Below are positions 45,441 through 54,200 of a DNA stretch of 64,000 nucleotides, piece after piece. The position numbers were made by a program, and so were the translations under genes. A model generated the notes under the pieces. The model was given only the letters and a program-made list of their open reading frames with translations. It was not told the origin of the DNA and did not search any database. Position 1 is the stretch's first letter. Each line of letters begins with the position of its first letter. Origin of the DNA: JAJZRJ01 sp040757055 (GTDB taxonomy: Bacteria > Desulfobacterota > Desulfobulbia > Desulfobulbales > Desulfurivibrionaceae); the NCBI GenBank assembly GCA_040757055.1, contig JBFLXY010000008.1:62001-126000 (forward strand), in the 5' to 3' direction.

Positions 45441-47054
45441 ATGCCCAAAACAATGACCAAGAAAGCCGCCCCCGCCCCCCGCACCATCTGGATGATCGCC
45501 CGCGAATACGAGGGCCTGGCCGGCGCCGGCGGGGTGAAGGACGTGGTACGCCAGCTCTCCGAGGCCCTGGCCCGGGCCGGCCACCGGGTGAGCGTGGTGC
45601 TGCCCCTCTACGGCTTCATGGACCCGCAGGCCCTGGGCTTCGCCTCCCTGGGCCTCGCCTTCGAGGTGGCCATGGACTACGAGGCCAAGGAGCGGCGCGA
45701 ACTGGTGCGGGTCTTTGCCAGGAGCGATGCCGGCGGCAGGCTGACCATCTACCTGCTCGATGCCCAGCGCTATCTCGAAAAAAAGGGCGTCTATACCTAC
45801 ACCGCCGAGGAGGAGGCGCGGAACCCCTTCCACGCTCAGGGTTCCGGCCACTACGACTACTTCGCCATGAACATCCTGCTGCAGAAGGGGGCCCTGGCCC
45901 TGATGCTGCGGCAAGGCGCAAAGCCCGACGTGATCCACTGCCACGACGGCCACGCCGCCACCCTGGCCGCCATGCTGCGCGAGATCGAGGGCTATCGCCA
46001 CTCCTTCTGCGAAACCCCGGCGGTGGTCACGGTGCACAACGCCGGCATCGGCTACCACCAGGAGGTGGCGGACCTGCCCTTTGCCGCGGCCATTACCGGC
46101 CTGCCCCGCCGGGTGATCGACGACAACCTGCTCGATGGCGCCTTCGACCCCCTGCTGGCCGCCGCCACCTATGCGCCGCTCAACGCGGTGAGCGAAAACT
46201 ACGCCCGCGAACTGCGGGAGACCGACGCCGATGCGCTGACCGGCTGGCTCGGCCACCGACTGCTGGCCCGGGGGGTGGAGCTGGGCGGCATCACCAACGG
46301 CATCAACCCGGCGGACTTTAACCCGGAGAACCCGAAAGCCCTCGGCCTGCCCGCCGCCTTTTCCCCGCAGAAGCGCGACCTGGCCGGCAAGCGTACATGC
46401 CGGGAGGAGCTGGTGAAACGGCTCAGACAGCGCGACTTCGCTGCCCTGCGCCAGACCGGCGAACTCAGTGACGACCTCGACCAGCCCCTTTTCACCCTCA
46501 TCGGCCGCCTCACCACCCAGAAGGGGGTGGACAAGCTGCTGGGCGCGATGGAAACCCTGCTGCCCCTCGACCAGAACTTCCAGGTGGTGATCCTCGGCTC
46601 CGGCAGCCGCGACATCGAGGGGGCGCTGGCGGCCCTGGCCGGCCAGGAGCGCCATCGTGGCCGGGTCTGCGTGCTCCAGGGCTACGAGGCCCGGGCCGCC
46701 AACCTCATCTACGCCTCGGGCGACTTCTTCCTGGTTCCCTCCCAGTACGAGCCCTGCGGCCTCACCGATTTCATCGCCCAGCTCTTCGGCAACCTGCCGG
46801 TGGTCCACCACGTGGGCGGACTGGTCAAGGTGAAAGACGGGGTCACCGGCTTTGCGTACCAGGAACACAAGTCCGCCGCCCTGATGGGCGCCATGCAGAA
46901 AGCGCTGCGCCTTTTCCGCAAGTCGCCGGAAAAGATTCTTGACATGCAGCAGGCCGCGGTCCAGCATATCTATGAGCACTACACTTGGGACGCGGTGCTG
47001 CACCAGTACCTCGCCCTCTACGACAAGGCCCGCACAACCCTGCCCGCGCCATGA
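45441..47054 (+). CDS. glgA: Glycogen synthase-like glycosyltransferase (GT5)
   Basis: A 537-residue two-lobed glycosyltransferase that would extend alpha-1,4-glucan from a nucleotide-glucose donor. Visible are HCHDGHAATL, TVHNAGIGYHQE, TNGINPADFNP, LIGRLTTQKGVD (active-site Lys) and PSQYEPCGLTDFIAQLFG with the catalytic Glu region. The N-terminal donor-binding motif, usually KTGGLxDV, reads GAGGVKDV, so the conserved Lys is absent; donor or acceptor preference may differ from classical GlgA. It overlaps the next gene by four bases and is in line with gapA. Confidence 0.85.
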   Translation: MPKTMTKKAAPAPRTIWMIAREYEGLAGAGGVKDVVRQLSEALARAGHRVSVVLPLYGFMDPQALGFASLGLAFEVAMDYEAKERRELVRVFARSDAGGRLTIYLLDAQRYLEKKGVYTYTAEEEARNPFHAQGSGHYDYFAMNILLQKGALALMLRQGAKPDVIHCHDGHAATLAAMLREIEGYRHSFCETPAVVTVHNAGIGYHQEVADLPFAAAITGLPRRVIDDNLLDGAFDPLLAAATYAPLNAVSENYARELRETDADALTGWLGHRLLARGVELGGITNGINPADFNPENPKALGLPAAFSPQKRDLAGKRTCREELVKRLRQRDFAALRQTGELSDDLDQPLFTLIGRLTTQKGVDKLLGAMETLLPLDQNFQVVILGSGSRDIEGALAALAGQERHRGRVCVLQGYEARAANLIYASGDFFLVPSQYEPCGLTDFIAQLFGNLPVVHHVGGLVKVKDGVTGFAYQEHKSAALMGAMQKALRLFRKSPEKILDMQQAAVQHIYEHYTWDAVLHQYLALYDKARTTLPAP

Positions 47055-47875
47055 CGAAACCGGCCTCTGCTGGCCAAGCCAGCCGCAACCAGTGGTTTGA
47101 GGAACGCCGCCACCTGTTCGTCAAGAACATGTTCAAGGGATTCTGCGAGACCAGCGGCCGCTTTCTTACCATGTACGAGGCCTATGCCAGCAGCGGCAGC
47201 GTCTCCTTTGCCGGTCTCGACGCCCTGGTCGGCACCGAGTCGAACCGCGGCCTTCTCTGGCTCCTGAAAGACCGCTGCCACCAGCTCTGGCGCGACAGCG
47301 ACCCGGAAAAGGAGCTGAGCGGCAGCCTGCTCGACTGGGTCATCGGCTCCATCTTCCACGAGGCGATGAAGCTCAAGGAAAACACCTACATGCTCCAGTA
47401 TTACGGCCCGCTGGCCGAGGCGATGCAGGCCCGCAGCGCCGCCCACACCGTGAAGTTCTGCGGCGACGAGTGCCACCGCTTCATGGCCCGCACCAGGGAG
47501 GAGGTGGGCCATCAGATGGAGAGCCTGGGTTTCATGTTCAACCGGGCCAGCCTGCTCATGCGCGCCCTGCTCGTCGACCAGCGGGAAAACGCCCTGCTGG
47601 TCCGCCACCTCATCGAAAATCCGGCCGTGGCCGAGCAGCTCTGGTCCGAACCGCTGCCGACACTCCTCGCCGACATGTTCCCGGAGGGGGCCGACCACGC
47701 TTTCTGCCTGGCGGCCCGCAGCTATCTGGCCGGCGACTGGCACCAGGAGGCCAAGGCCGCCTACAGCCAGGCCCTGGCCGTGAACCCTGCCTGCGAAGAG
47801 GCGGAGCACCACATCCGCCAACTGGAGGGCCTGCTCCGCCAACGCCCGAACGCCGCACCCGCCCTGACCGCCTGA
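47051..47875 (+). CDS. Uncharacterised helical protein with a C-terminal TPR-like repeat
   Basis: A 274-residue soluble protein without signal peptide or membrane segment. Residues 1-210 are mostly helical, rich in Leu and charged residues, and match no family I know. Residues about 212-262 (RSYLAGDWHQEAKAAYSQAL onwards) form a TPR-like helix pair. It starts inside the glgA stop (ATGA overlap) and is 39 bases upstream of gapA, so it is co-expressed with carbohydrate enzymes and may help their assembly or control; that is inference. Confidence 0.7.
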   Translation: MTKPASAGQASRNQWFEERRHLFVKNMFKGFCETSGRFLTMYEAYASSGSVSFAGLDALVGTESNRGLLWLLKDRCHQLWRDSDPEKELSGSLLDWVIGSIFHEAMKLKENTYMLQYYGPLAEAMQARSAAHTVKFCGDECHRFMARTREEVGHQMESLGFMFNRASLLMRALLVDQRENALLVRHLIENPAVAEQLWSEPLPTLLADMFPEGADHAFCLAARSYLAGDWHQEAKAAYSQALAVNPACEEAEHHIRQLEGLLRQRPNAAPALTA

Positions 47876-47914
47876 ACCAGCGGGAACACCCGCATACCCC
47901 CAAGGAGGATCGCC

Positions 47915-48919
47915 ATGACCATCCGCATCGGAATCAACGGGTTTGGCCGCATCGGCCGCAATATCTTCCGCGCCATCTCGCAAGACCCCGTCTTTAACGA
48001 CCTGGAGATCGTGGCCATCAACGATCTCACCAACCCCGCCACCCTGGCCCATCTGCTCAAGTACGACTCGGTGATGGGGCGCTATGGCAAGGAGGTCACC
48101 GCCGGCGAGACCGACCTCACCGTGGGCGGCCAGAAGGTCAGGATCACCAGCCACCGCAACCCGGCAGACATCCCCTGGGGTTCCCTGGGGGTGGACTACG
48201 TCATCGAATCCACCGGCCTCTTCACCACCGACGAAAAGGCCCAGGCCCACCTCGACGCCGGCGCCAGGAAGGTGGTGATCTCCGCCCCGGCCAAGGGCAA
48301 GGTCAAGACCATCGTCATGGGGGTGAACGAGGACGACTACGACCCCACCAGCGACCACATCGTTTCCAACGCCTCCTGCACAACCAACTGCCTGGCGCCG
48401 GTGGCCAAGGTGATCCTGGACCGCTTCGGCATCAAGACCGGCCTCATGACCACGGTGCATGCCTACACCAACGACCAGCGCATCCTCGACTTCCCGCACA
48501 GCGACCTCAGGCGGGCGCGAGCCGCGGCCCTGTCGATGATCCCCACCAAGACCGGCGCCGCCGCCGCGGTCTCCCTGGTGCTGCCCGCCTTGAAAGGCAA
48601 GTTCGACGGCCTGGCGGTGCGGGTGCCGACCCCCAATGTCTCGCTGGTGGATGTGGTGATGGAGGTGGAAAGGGAGACCTCGGTGCCCGAGGTGAACGCG
48701 GCGCTCAAGGAGGCCTCGGGCCGCTTCCTTGGCTACTCCGATGAACCGCTGGTTTCCATCGACTACCAGGGCAACCCGCATTCCTCGGTGGTGGATGCCC
48801 AGTCCACCAAGGTGATCGGCACTGCGGTCAAGGTGCTCTCCTGGTACGACAACGAATGGGGCTACTCCAACCGGGTGCTCGACCTCATCATGCTCATGGA
48901 CAGCCAGAAGGCGCTGTGA
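47915..48919 (+). CDS. gapA: Glyceraldehyde-3-phosphate dehydrogenase, type I
   Basis: A 334-residue NAD(P)-dependent dehydrogenase of glycolysis/gluconeogenesis. INGFGRIGRNIFRAI at the N-terminus, the active site SNASCTTNCLAPVAKV with the catalytic Cys near residue 152, and WYDNEWGYSNRVLDL at the C-terminus are diagnostic. Length is standard. AGGAGG lies close upstream of the ATG. It ends the glgA-unknown-gapA unit; the next gene has quite different base composition. Confidence 0.97.
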   Translation: MTIRIGINGFGRIGRNIFRAISQDPVFNDLEIVAINDLTNPATLAHLLKYDSVMGRYGKEVTAGETDLTVGGQKVRITSHRNPADIPWGSLGVDYVIESTGLFTTDEKAQAHLDAGARKVVISAPAKGKVKTIVMGVNEDDYDPTSDHIVSNASCTTNCLAPVAKVILDRFGIKTGLMTTVHAYTNDQRILDFPHSDLRRARAAALSMIPTKTGAAAAVSLVLPALKGKFDGLAVRVPTPNVSLVDVVMEVERETSVPEVNAALKEASGRFLGYSDEPLVSIDYQGNPHSSVVDAQSTKVIGTAVKVLSWYDNEWGYSNRVLDLIMLMDSQKAL

Positions 48920-48952
48920 GGGCAGCAAATAACAGAAGGAGAAACAACGAGT

Positions 48953-50263
48953 ATGTCGTGGTCAGCGCGATACAAAAACCACCAAGTCTGGCAGCTTTTA
49001 CAGAATCTTGGTCCGGCGATCGACAATGCAATCAATCGCGAGGGAACAGATTCTGAGACCCTAGAGGGCATAGCAAGACTTAGATCAATCCTATCTTTTG
49101 TAGGGCGGCGGCTTGCAGGCTCTGATCCTTACCTGTTTCAGGGCACAGTACTTGATAACCTGAGCAATGCCCTTCAGACGCTGACCAATGAGGTACAGAG
49201 TTTTACCGCTAATGGCAATGTTGGGCATATCGCCAATGCAAACGCCCATGGAGACACGGCACTATCGATTCTCGCCCAAATAAACGTCCAACTGACGACC
49301 GAAGATTTTATGGCCGCAAAGGACGCGGCGGAGTCATACCGTGCCGGGCTCGAAAAAGCCCTCTCGGTCGTGAATGAGTCATCATCCCAACTATCTGGCG
49401 AAATAGACTCCTTGCGCTCACGGATTACGGAGTTATCTAATGAATTAACCGCCGAGAGGTCTCGGCTCTCTGCTACCGTGAGTGATTTTCAAACCCAATT
49501 CTCTACCGCGCAAGAATCAAGAAGCAACGCTTTTGCTAACGACCAAAAGGCCAAACAAGATCAGTTCGCCAGTCTTTTCTCGGAGTTTTCACAAAAACTT
49601 GGCGAACAGCATGTTGAATTTACCAAGGATCGCGAAGACCTCACCAGATTACACCAAGCGGAACTCGCCGAACTAAAAAAGCAATTCGTTGATGAATCAA
49701 CAAAGCTTCATGAAGAGATTCTGACCCGCAAAGCAGAGGTCGAAAAGCTTGTCGGAGTTATCGGGAACCTCGGGGTCACTTCTGGCTACCTGACAACGGC
49801 AAATAAAGCAAAAAAAACCGTCTGGTTTTGGCAAGGCATCACGGTCGTCGCGATGCTTACCTTGAGCGGAATCGCTTATCGCGCCTTGGAGGCCACTACT
49901 AATATCACGCCTGAACTTGGTTTTTCTTGGCCCCTCTTTGCAGGGCGTGTTTTTGTTGCCCTTACCTTGGGCGCTCTCGCCGCATATGCTGGCACAGAAG
50001 CTGCTCGGTATCAAAAAATTGAACGTTACAATCGGAGGCTTGCCCTCGAGCTTGAGGCAATCGGACCTTTTATCGCCCCGCTTTCTGAAGAAAAACAAGC
50101 TGCTTTTCGCATTAAAATAGGCGAACGATCCTTTGGCCAAGGAGAAAATACATCCGGCGAACCTGATACGAAAAGCCCTACCTCTGTTGCCGAAGTCCTC
50201 TTGAACGATCCCAAGTTCCGCTCCTTCATGACCGATCTTATTAAAACAGCAACGAAGCAATAA
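48953..50263 (+). CDS. Coiled-coil membrane protein of unknown function, low GC (probable insert)
   Basis: A 436-residue protein I do not recognise. Residues 1-115 are helical, 120-270 form a long coiled coil (heptad-like runs of Leu, Glu and Lys), and two membrane helices lie at about 289-308 and 324-347. The C-terminal 90 residues are soluble. It is clearly AT-richer and less GC-biased at third codon positions than gapA upstream and the PPDK-like gene downstream, a sign of acquisition. AAGGAG occurs about ten bases before the ATG. Its neighbours are a SHOCT protein and a toxin-antitoxin pair, so it may belong to a defence or accessory island. Confidence 0.7.
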   Translation: MSWSARYKNHQVWQLLQNLGPAIDNAINREGTDSETLEGIARLRSILSFVGRRLAGSDPYLFQGTVLDNLSNALQTLTNEVQSFTANGNVGHIANANAHGDTALSILAQINVQLTTEDFMAAKDAAESYRAGLEKALSVVNESSSQLSGEIDSLRSRITELSNELTAERSRLSATVSDFQTQFSTAQESRSNAFANDQKAKQDQFASLFSEFSQKLGEQHVEFTKDREDLTRLHQAELAELKKQFVDESTKLHEEILTRKAEVEKLVGVIGNLGVTSGYLTTANKAKKTVWFWQGITVVAMLTLSGIAYRALEATTNITPELGFSWPLFAGRVFVALTLGALAAYAGTEAARYQKIERYNRRLALELEAIGPFIAPLSEEKQAAFRIKIGERSFGQGENTSGEPDTKSPTSVAEVLLNDPKFRSFMTDLIKTATKQ

Positions 50264-50275
50264 GGGGATAATCCC

Positions 50276-50497
50276 ATGATGCCTGGACATTACTGGTGGG
50301 GTGGTGGTTGGGGGATGTTTCCCCTCATGATGCCTTTCTTCATGATCATTATCATTGTCGCGGTGCTCTATCTGCTCCTCGGCCGGCGGGGCGGTCAGGG
50401 CCAGGAGTCTGCCCTGGACATTCTCAAGAAACGCTACGCCAAAGGCGAAATCAGCCAGGAAGAATTTGAGCGGATCAAAAAAGACATCCTGAGTTGA
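50276..50497 (+). CDS. Small SHOCT-domain membrane protein
   Basis: A 73-residue protein with an aromatic/Gly-rich N-terminus, one membrane helix (about residues 18-36) and the C-terminal SHOCT motif (ALDILKKRYAKGEISQEEFE). SHOCT segments are short helical pairs at protein ends, often involved in oligomerisation; function is open. AAGGGG lies eight bases upstream of the ATG. It follows the coiled-coil gene by 12 bases and may be co-transcribed with it. Confidence 0.8.
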   Translation: MMPGHYWWGGGWGMFPLMMPFFMIIIIVAVLYLLLGRRGGQGQESALDILKKRYAKGEISQEEFERIKKDILS

Positions 50498-50529
50498 TCG
50501 CCACGACCAATTAACCTACTTGCTAAATT

Positions 50530-50544
50530 TAACCAACTAGGTTA
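50530..50544. promoter_or_regulatory. MqsA-type operator upstream of mqsRA
   Basis: TAACCAACTAGGTTA is an inverted repeat (TAACC, five bases, GGTTA) and matches the known MqsA operator form AACCT-N3-AGGTT with one mismatch. It lies five bases before the mqsR start. A further half-site TAACCT occurs at 50512-50517. Autorepression by MqsA is therefore expected. Confidence 0.7.
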
Positions 50545-50549
50545 TCCTT

Positions 50550-50846
50550 GTGGAAAAGAGAACACCTCACTGCCCCCTCTCGGATGTCAAGGCCATGATC
50601 GCGGCGGGCAAGGTGCGCTCAACCAAGTCGGCCTTGGCGGGCGGCGCGGCGCTGGGGTTCGACTTTGAGGGGATCGTCGGCATCGTCATGAACCTCACTC
50701 CGGCAGACTTCCACAAGAGCATGACCACCTACGCCGACCACAAAGTCTGGCAGGACGTCTACCGACCGACCACGCCAGCCGGAGAGGTTTACCTGAAACT
50801 CACGGTCATTGACGACGTACTCATCGTGTCTTTCAAGGAGTTGTGA
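50550..50846 (+). CDS. mqsR: Type II toxin MqsR (mRNA interferase)
   Basis: A 98-residue RelE-fold ribonuclease that cleaves mRNA at GC(U/A) sites in E. coli. The sequence begins MEKRTPH and contains FHKSMTTYADH, VWQDVYRP and VYLKLTVI, so the three residues known to be essential in E. coli MqsR (Lys56, Gln68, Tyr81) are all present. Length equals the E. coli protein. The start is GTG. The toxin gene precedes the antitoxin gene, the order typical of mqsRA. Confidence 0.95.
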   Translation: MEKRTPHCPLSDVKAMIAAGKVRSTKSALAGGAALGFDFEGIVGIVMNLTPADFHKSMTTYADHKVWQDVYRPTTPAGEVYLKLTVIDDVLIVSFKEL

Positions 50847-50848
50847 TC

Positions 50849-51250
50849 ATGAAATGTCCTTCCTGCGCGGCGGCAGAACTGGTGCATGACACCCGCGACC
50901 TGCCCTATACCTACAAGGGCGAAACGACCACCATTCCCTCAGTGACAGGGGACTTTTGCCCGGCCTGCGATGAGGTCATCCTCGATGCGGCGGAATCGAC
51001 GCGCACCAGCACCGCGATGCTGGAGTTCAACAAGCAGGTAAATGCCTCGATCGTCGATCCCGGTTTCATCGCCAAGGTCCGCAAAAAGCTCGCTCTGGAC
51101 CAGCGGCAGGCGGCCGAGATTTTCGGCGGCGGCATCAATGCCTTCTCGCGCTATGAAACCGGCAAGACCAAGCCGCCCCTGGCGCTGGTCAAGCTGCTCA
51201 AGGTGCTTGACCGCCACCCCGATCTGTTGAACGAAGTCAAGTCGTCATGA
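50849..51250 (+). CDS. mqsA: Antitoxin MqsA (zinc and HTH protein)
   Basis: A 133-residue antitoxin and repressor. The N-terminal domain binds zinc through CPSC (residues 3-6) and CPAC, and neutralises MqsR. The C-terminal XRE-type helix-turn-helix contains IFGGGINAFSRYETG, with the Asn/Arg residues that read the operator. AAGGAG lies eight bases upstream of the ATG at 50849. It starts three bases after the mqsR stop and overlaps the following PPDK-like gene by four bases, which is striking for a mobile gene pair. Confidence 0.95.
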   Translation: MKCPSCAAAELVHDTRDLPYTYKGETTTIPSVTGDFCPACDEVILDAAESTRTSTAMLEFNKQVNASIVDPGFIAKVRKKLALDQRQAAEIFGGGINAFSRYETGKTKPPLALVKLLKVLDRHPDLLNEVKSS

Positions 51251-54200
51251 CCACCGAACCCACCCCGCCGCTTGACTCCGACGCCCTGCGCGCCAACCTG
51301 CTGGAAACCGCGGTGGAGGAGGTGGTCATTGCCCCGGAGTACGAGGTGCTGCTGGCGGCGGTGGCGGACTACAAGGGCATCCACGACGCCCTGCACGAAA
51401 TCCTCCTGGAGATCAGCCACCCCTTCCGCAACTGGGGGATGATCCTGCCCAAGCTCCGCTCCTTTGTCCTCAAGAACCTGGACCACTACCGCCGCCATGC
51501 CGATGGGCCGGTGGCGGCGGAACGCTTCTGCTCCCTCTTCCTTGCCGCCCTCGCCGACTCGGCCAAAAATGAGGCGCTGCTCCACTACGGGGCCGAAGGG
51601 CTGCTCGCCTATCTCGACAAGCTGGTGGCGACCCTCGACTGTGAGGGGTTGGCCCGCCATAACGCCGCCCTGGCCCGCTCCTTCGACGGCATCGCCGCCC
51701 TGGACGACAACCTGCTCCTCCACATCGCCCAAGGCCATCACCCCTTGCGCAAAATCGCCAGCCAGCTGCTGACCACGGGCGAGGCGCTGCCGGCGGCGGC
51801 CTGCCTCGACCTCTCCTCCCTCACCCGGCTGGTGCATCGGGTACTGCTGCTCAACTACACGTACTGGCTGACCGAAGAAGACCCGCTGCCGTGGTTTGTC
51901 GCCGAATGCGGCGATCTCTGCGAGGGCTGGCGGGCGGGCAAGCTCTTTGCCGCCATCTCCCACCAGCAGATCCGCGCACACCGGGACACCGTGGCCGCCA
52001 TCGCGCCGGACGGCAGCGCCGAACCGCTCAGGCGGCTGCTGGCGCTGCCCTCGCACATGGAGATCGTGCGGCTCTACAAGGAGATTCCGGAGCAACTCCG
52101 GGACCGCGAGGCCGAGGCCGCGGGCGCCGACCGCTTTGCCGAAAACCGCAAGCTCCTCTTCCTCTTCCGCATCATGGACACCAAGGGGCTGGCGCTCATC
52201 CACGAGGAGACCCTGCGGGAGATCAACCGCAGCCTGGTCCACCTCATCCGCCAGCAGACCTTCGAGGAGATCGAGCGCTTTCTGCTCACCACGTTGGCGC
52301 TCTTGAAGGCCAATGTCCGCAAGTACCCGCACACCTCGCTCCAGTGCATCCAGGTCATCGGCTCCGAGGTCTTTCAGCGCGGCAACTCCCGGCTGGTGGA
52401 GACCTTTCTCTGGGAAACCATGCGCTTCGGCTTCCAGTACGCCAACTTTACCGGGGTGAACGAAGAGTGGCAGCCCATTGCCAACCCGGCGCACCTGGCC
52501 AACATCCGCGCCTGGCTCAGCCTGGTGCAGCAGGAGCCCAAGTGGTGTTCCACCCTCTTTTCGGCGCTCATCATCAACCTCAAGCTCTCGGGCACCTGCG
52601 TCAAGGACACCGATCTCTTCCAGCGCGACATCAGCGAGCTGCTCAATCACCCCATCGAGCCGATCTACAACCTGGCCAAGCAGTTCGCCAAGCTCATGCC
52701 GGTCTTTTTCAACGAGATCGGGGCGGAAGGGCTTTTGCGCGACGTCTCCACCGACCTCGACGAGACCCACAAGCGCAAGGACCTGCTCATCCACTTTCTC
52801 CGCAAGCAGAGCCACGTGGAGTCGAGCAACCTGATCGTGGGCTTCATCGAGGCAATCTTCCTCTTCTGGCTCAACCGGGACAAGGCGGTGCTCGCCTCCT
52901 ATGTGCCGGAGGAGGTGCTGCGCCAGGTGGCCGCCTCCGGCCCCTATGTGGACAGCCTCCACACCCTGACCCGCCGGATCTGGCGGCTCGACCACATCCA
53001 CACCGTGCAGGATCTGCTGGCCTGGGACGACACCCGGCGCCGCAATTACCTGGCCGGCCAGGGCGACCTGCCGGAGGGGGAACGCCGGCGCTTCGACCTG
53101 CTGGTGGAGATGTACAAGCTCTGCCACCAGAAGTACAACCTCGGCACCGAGGAACTGCGCCACCAGCTCACCCAGGCCATCGCGGCGGGCTTTCCGGAGA
53201 TGGAGCAGTTGCTGGCCGATCTCGAAATCTGCGACACCTTCGAGTGCCTTTCCGCCATCCTCGACCAGTTGGAGCGGCTGAAAAAGGTGATCCTGTCCGA
53301 GGAAAAATTCGCCCCCAAGGAGAGCATCTACCACAAGCGCCACATCGCGGTGGACATCCCCTCGGTCTACGGCCGCTACCAGGAGCGCAAGTTCGACGCC
53401 CTGAGCCTCACCTTCCGCCTGGAAAACCTAGCCAACACCTATCTGGAACGGCTGCCGGCCACGGTGAACCTCTCCATCATCACCAAGGCGACCTTCATCC
53501 ACATCATCAAGTGCCTGCGCCTCTACCTGCGGGCCCTGGCCATCGACGGCATCGCCAGCCGCAAGCTCCAGACCTACATGTCGCTCCTGATGAACTCCAT
53601 CGGCATCAAGCGCTTCTCCTACACCCAGTTCCTCGACATCTTCCGCGGCCTCTCCGAAGGGGTGAAGGACATCATCTACACCTACTACACCAATATCCAC
53701 CAGAACAACCTCTCCATCATCATCCCGCAGATCGGCAGCCAGAATCTGCTGCCCAAGTACCGGGGGCTGTGGGAGGAAAGGGATGTGGCCGGCAACACCA
53801 ACCGCCTCTCCGAGTCCTTCCTGCGGGACCTCATCGCCACCACCTTCGGCCTCCAGCACCTGGACAATTTCATCACCCGCATCCACCAGACCCTGGAGCG
53901 CCAGCGGGAGGTGCTGGACAAGGAACGTCTCGATCTCCTGATGACCTACAACCCGGAGCGGGCCATCACCTTCATCCAGGGCCGCCAGGCCAGGGGCGGC
54001 AACCTGATCCTCTTGGGCAACAAGGGCTACAACCTCACCATGCTGGCCAGCGAGGGGATGCCGGTGCCGCCGGGCTTCATCGTCACCACCGAGATCTTCC
54101 GCTGCTGGCCGGTGGTCAAGGCGTTTCCGCGGGCGCGCGACGAGTTCATGGCCCAGTTGCGGATGGCGCTGGAGCAGCTTGAAGAACGCACCGGCCGGCG

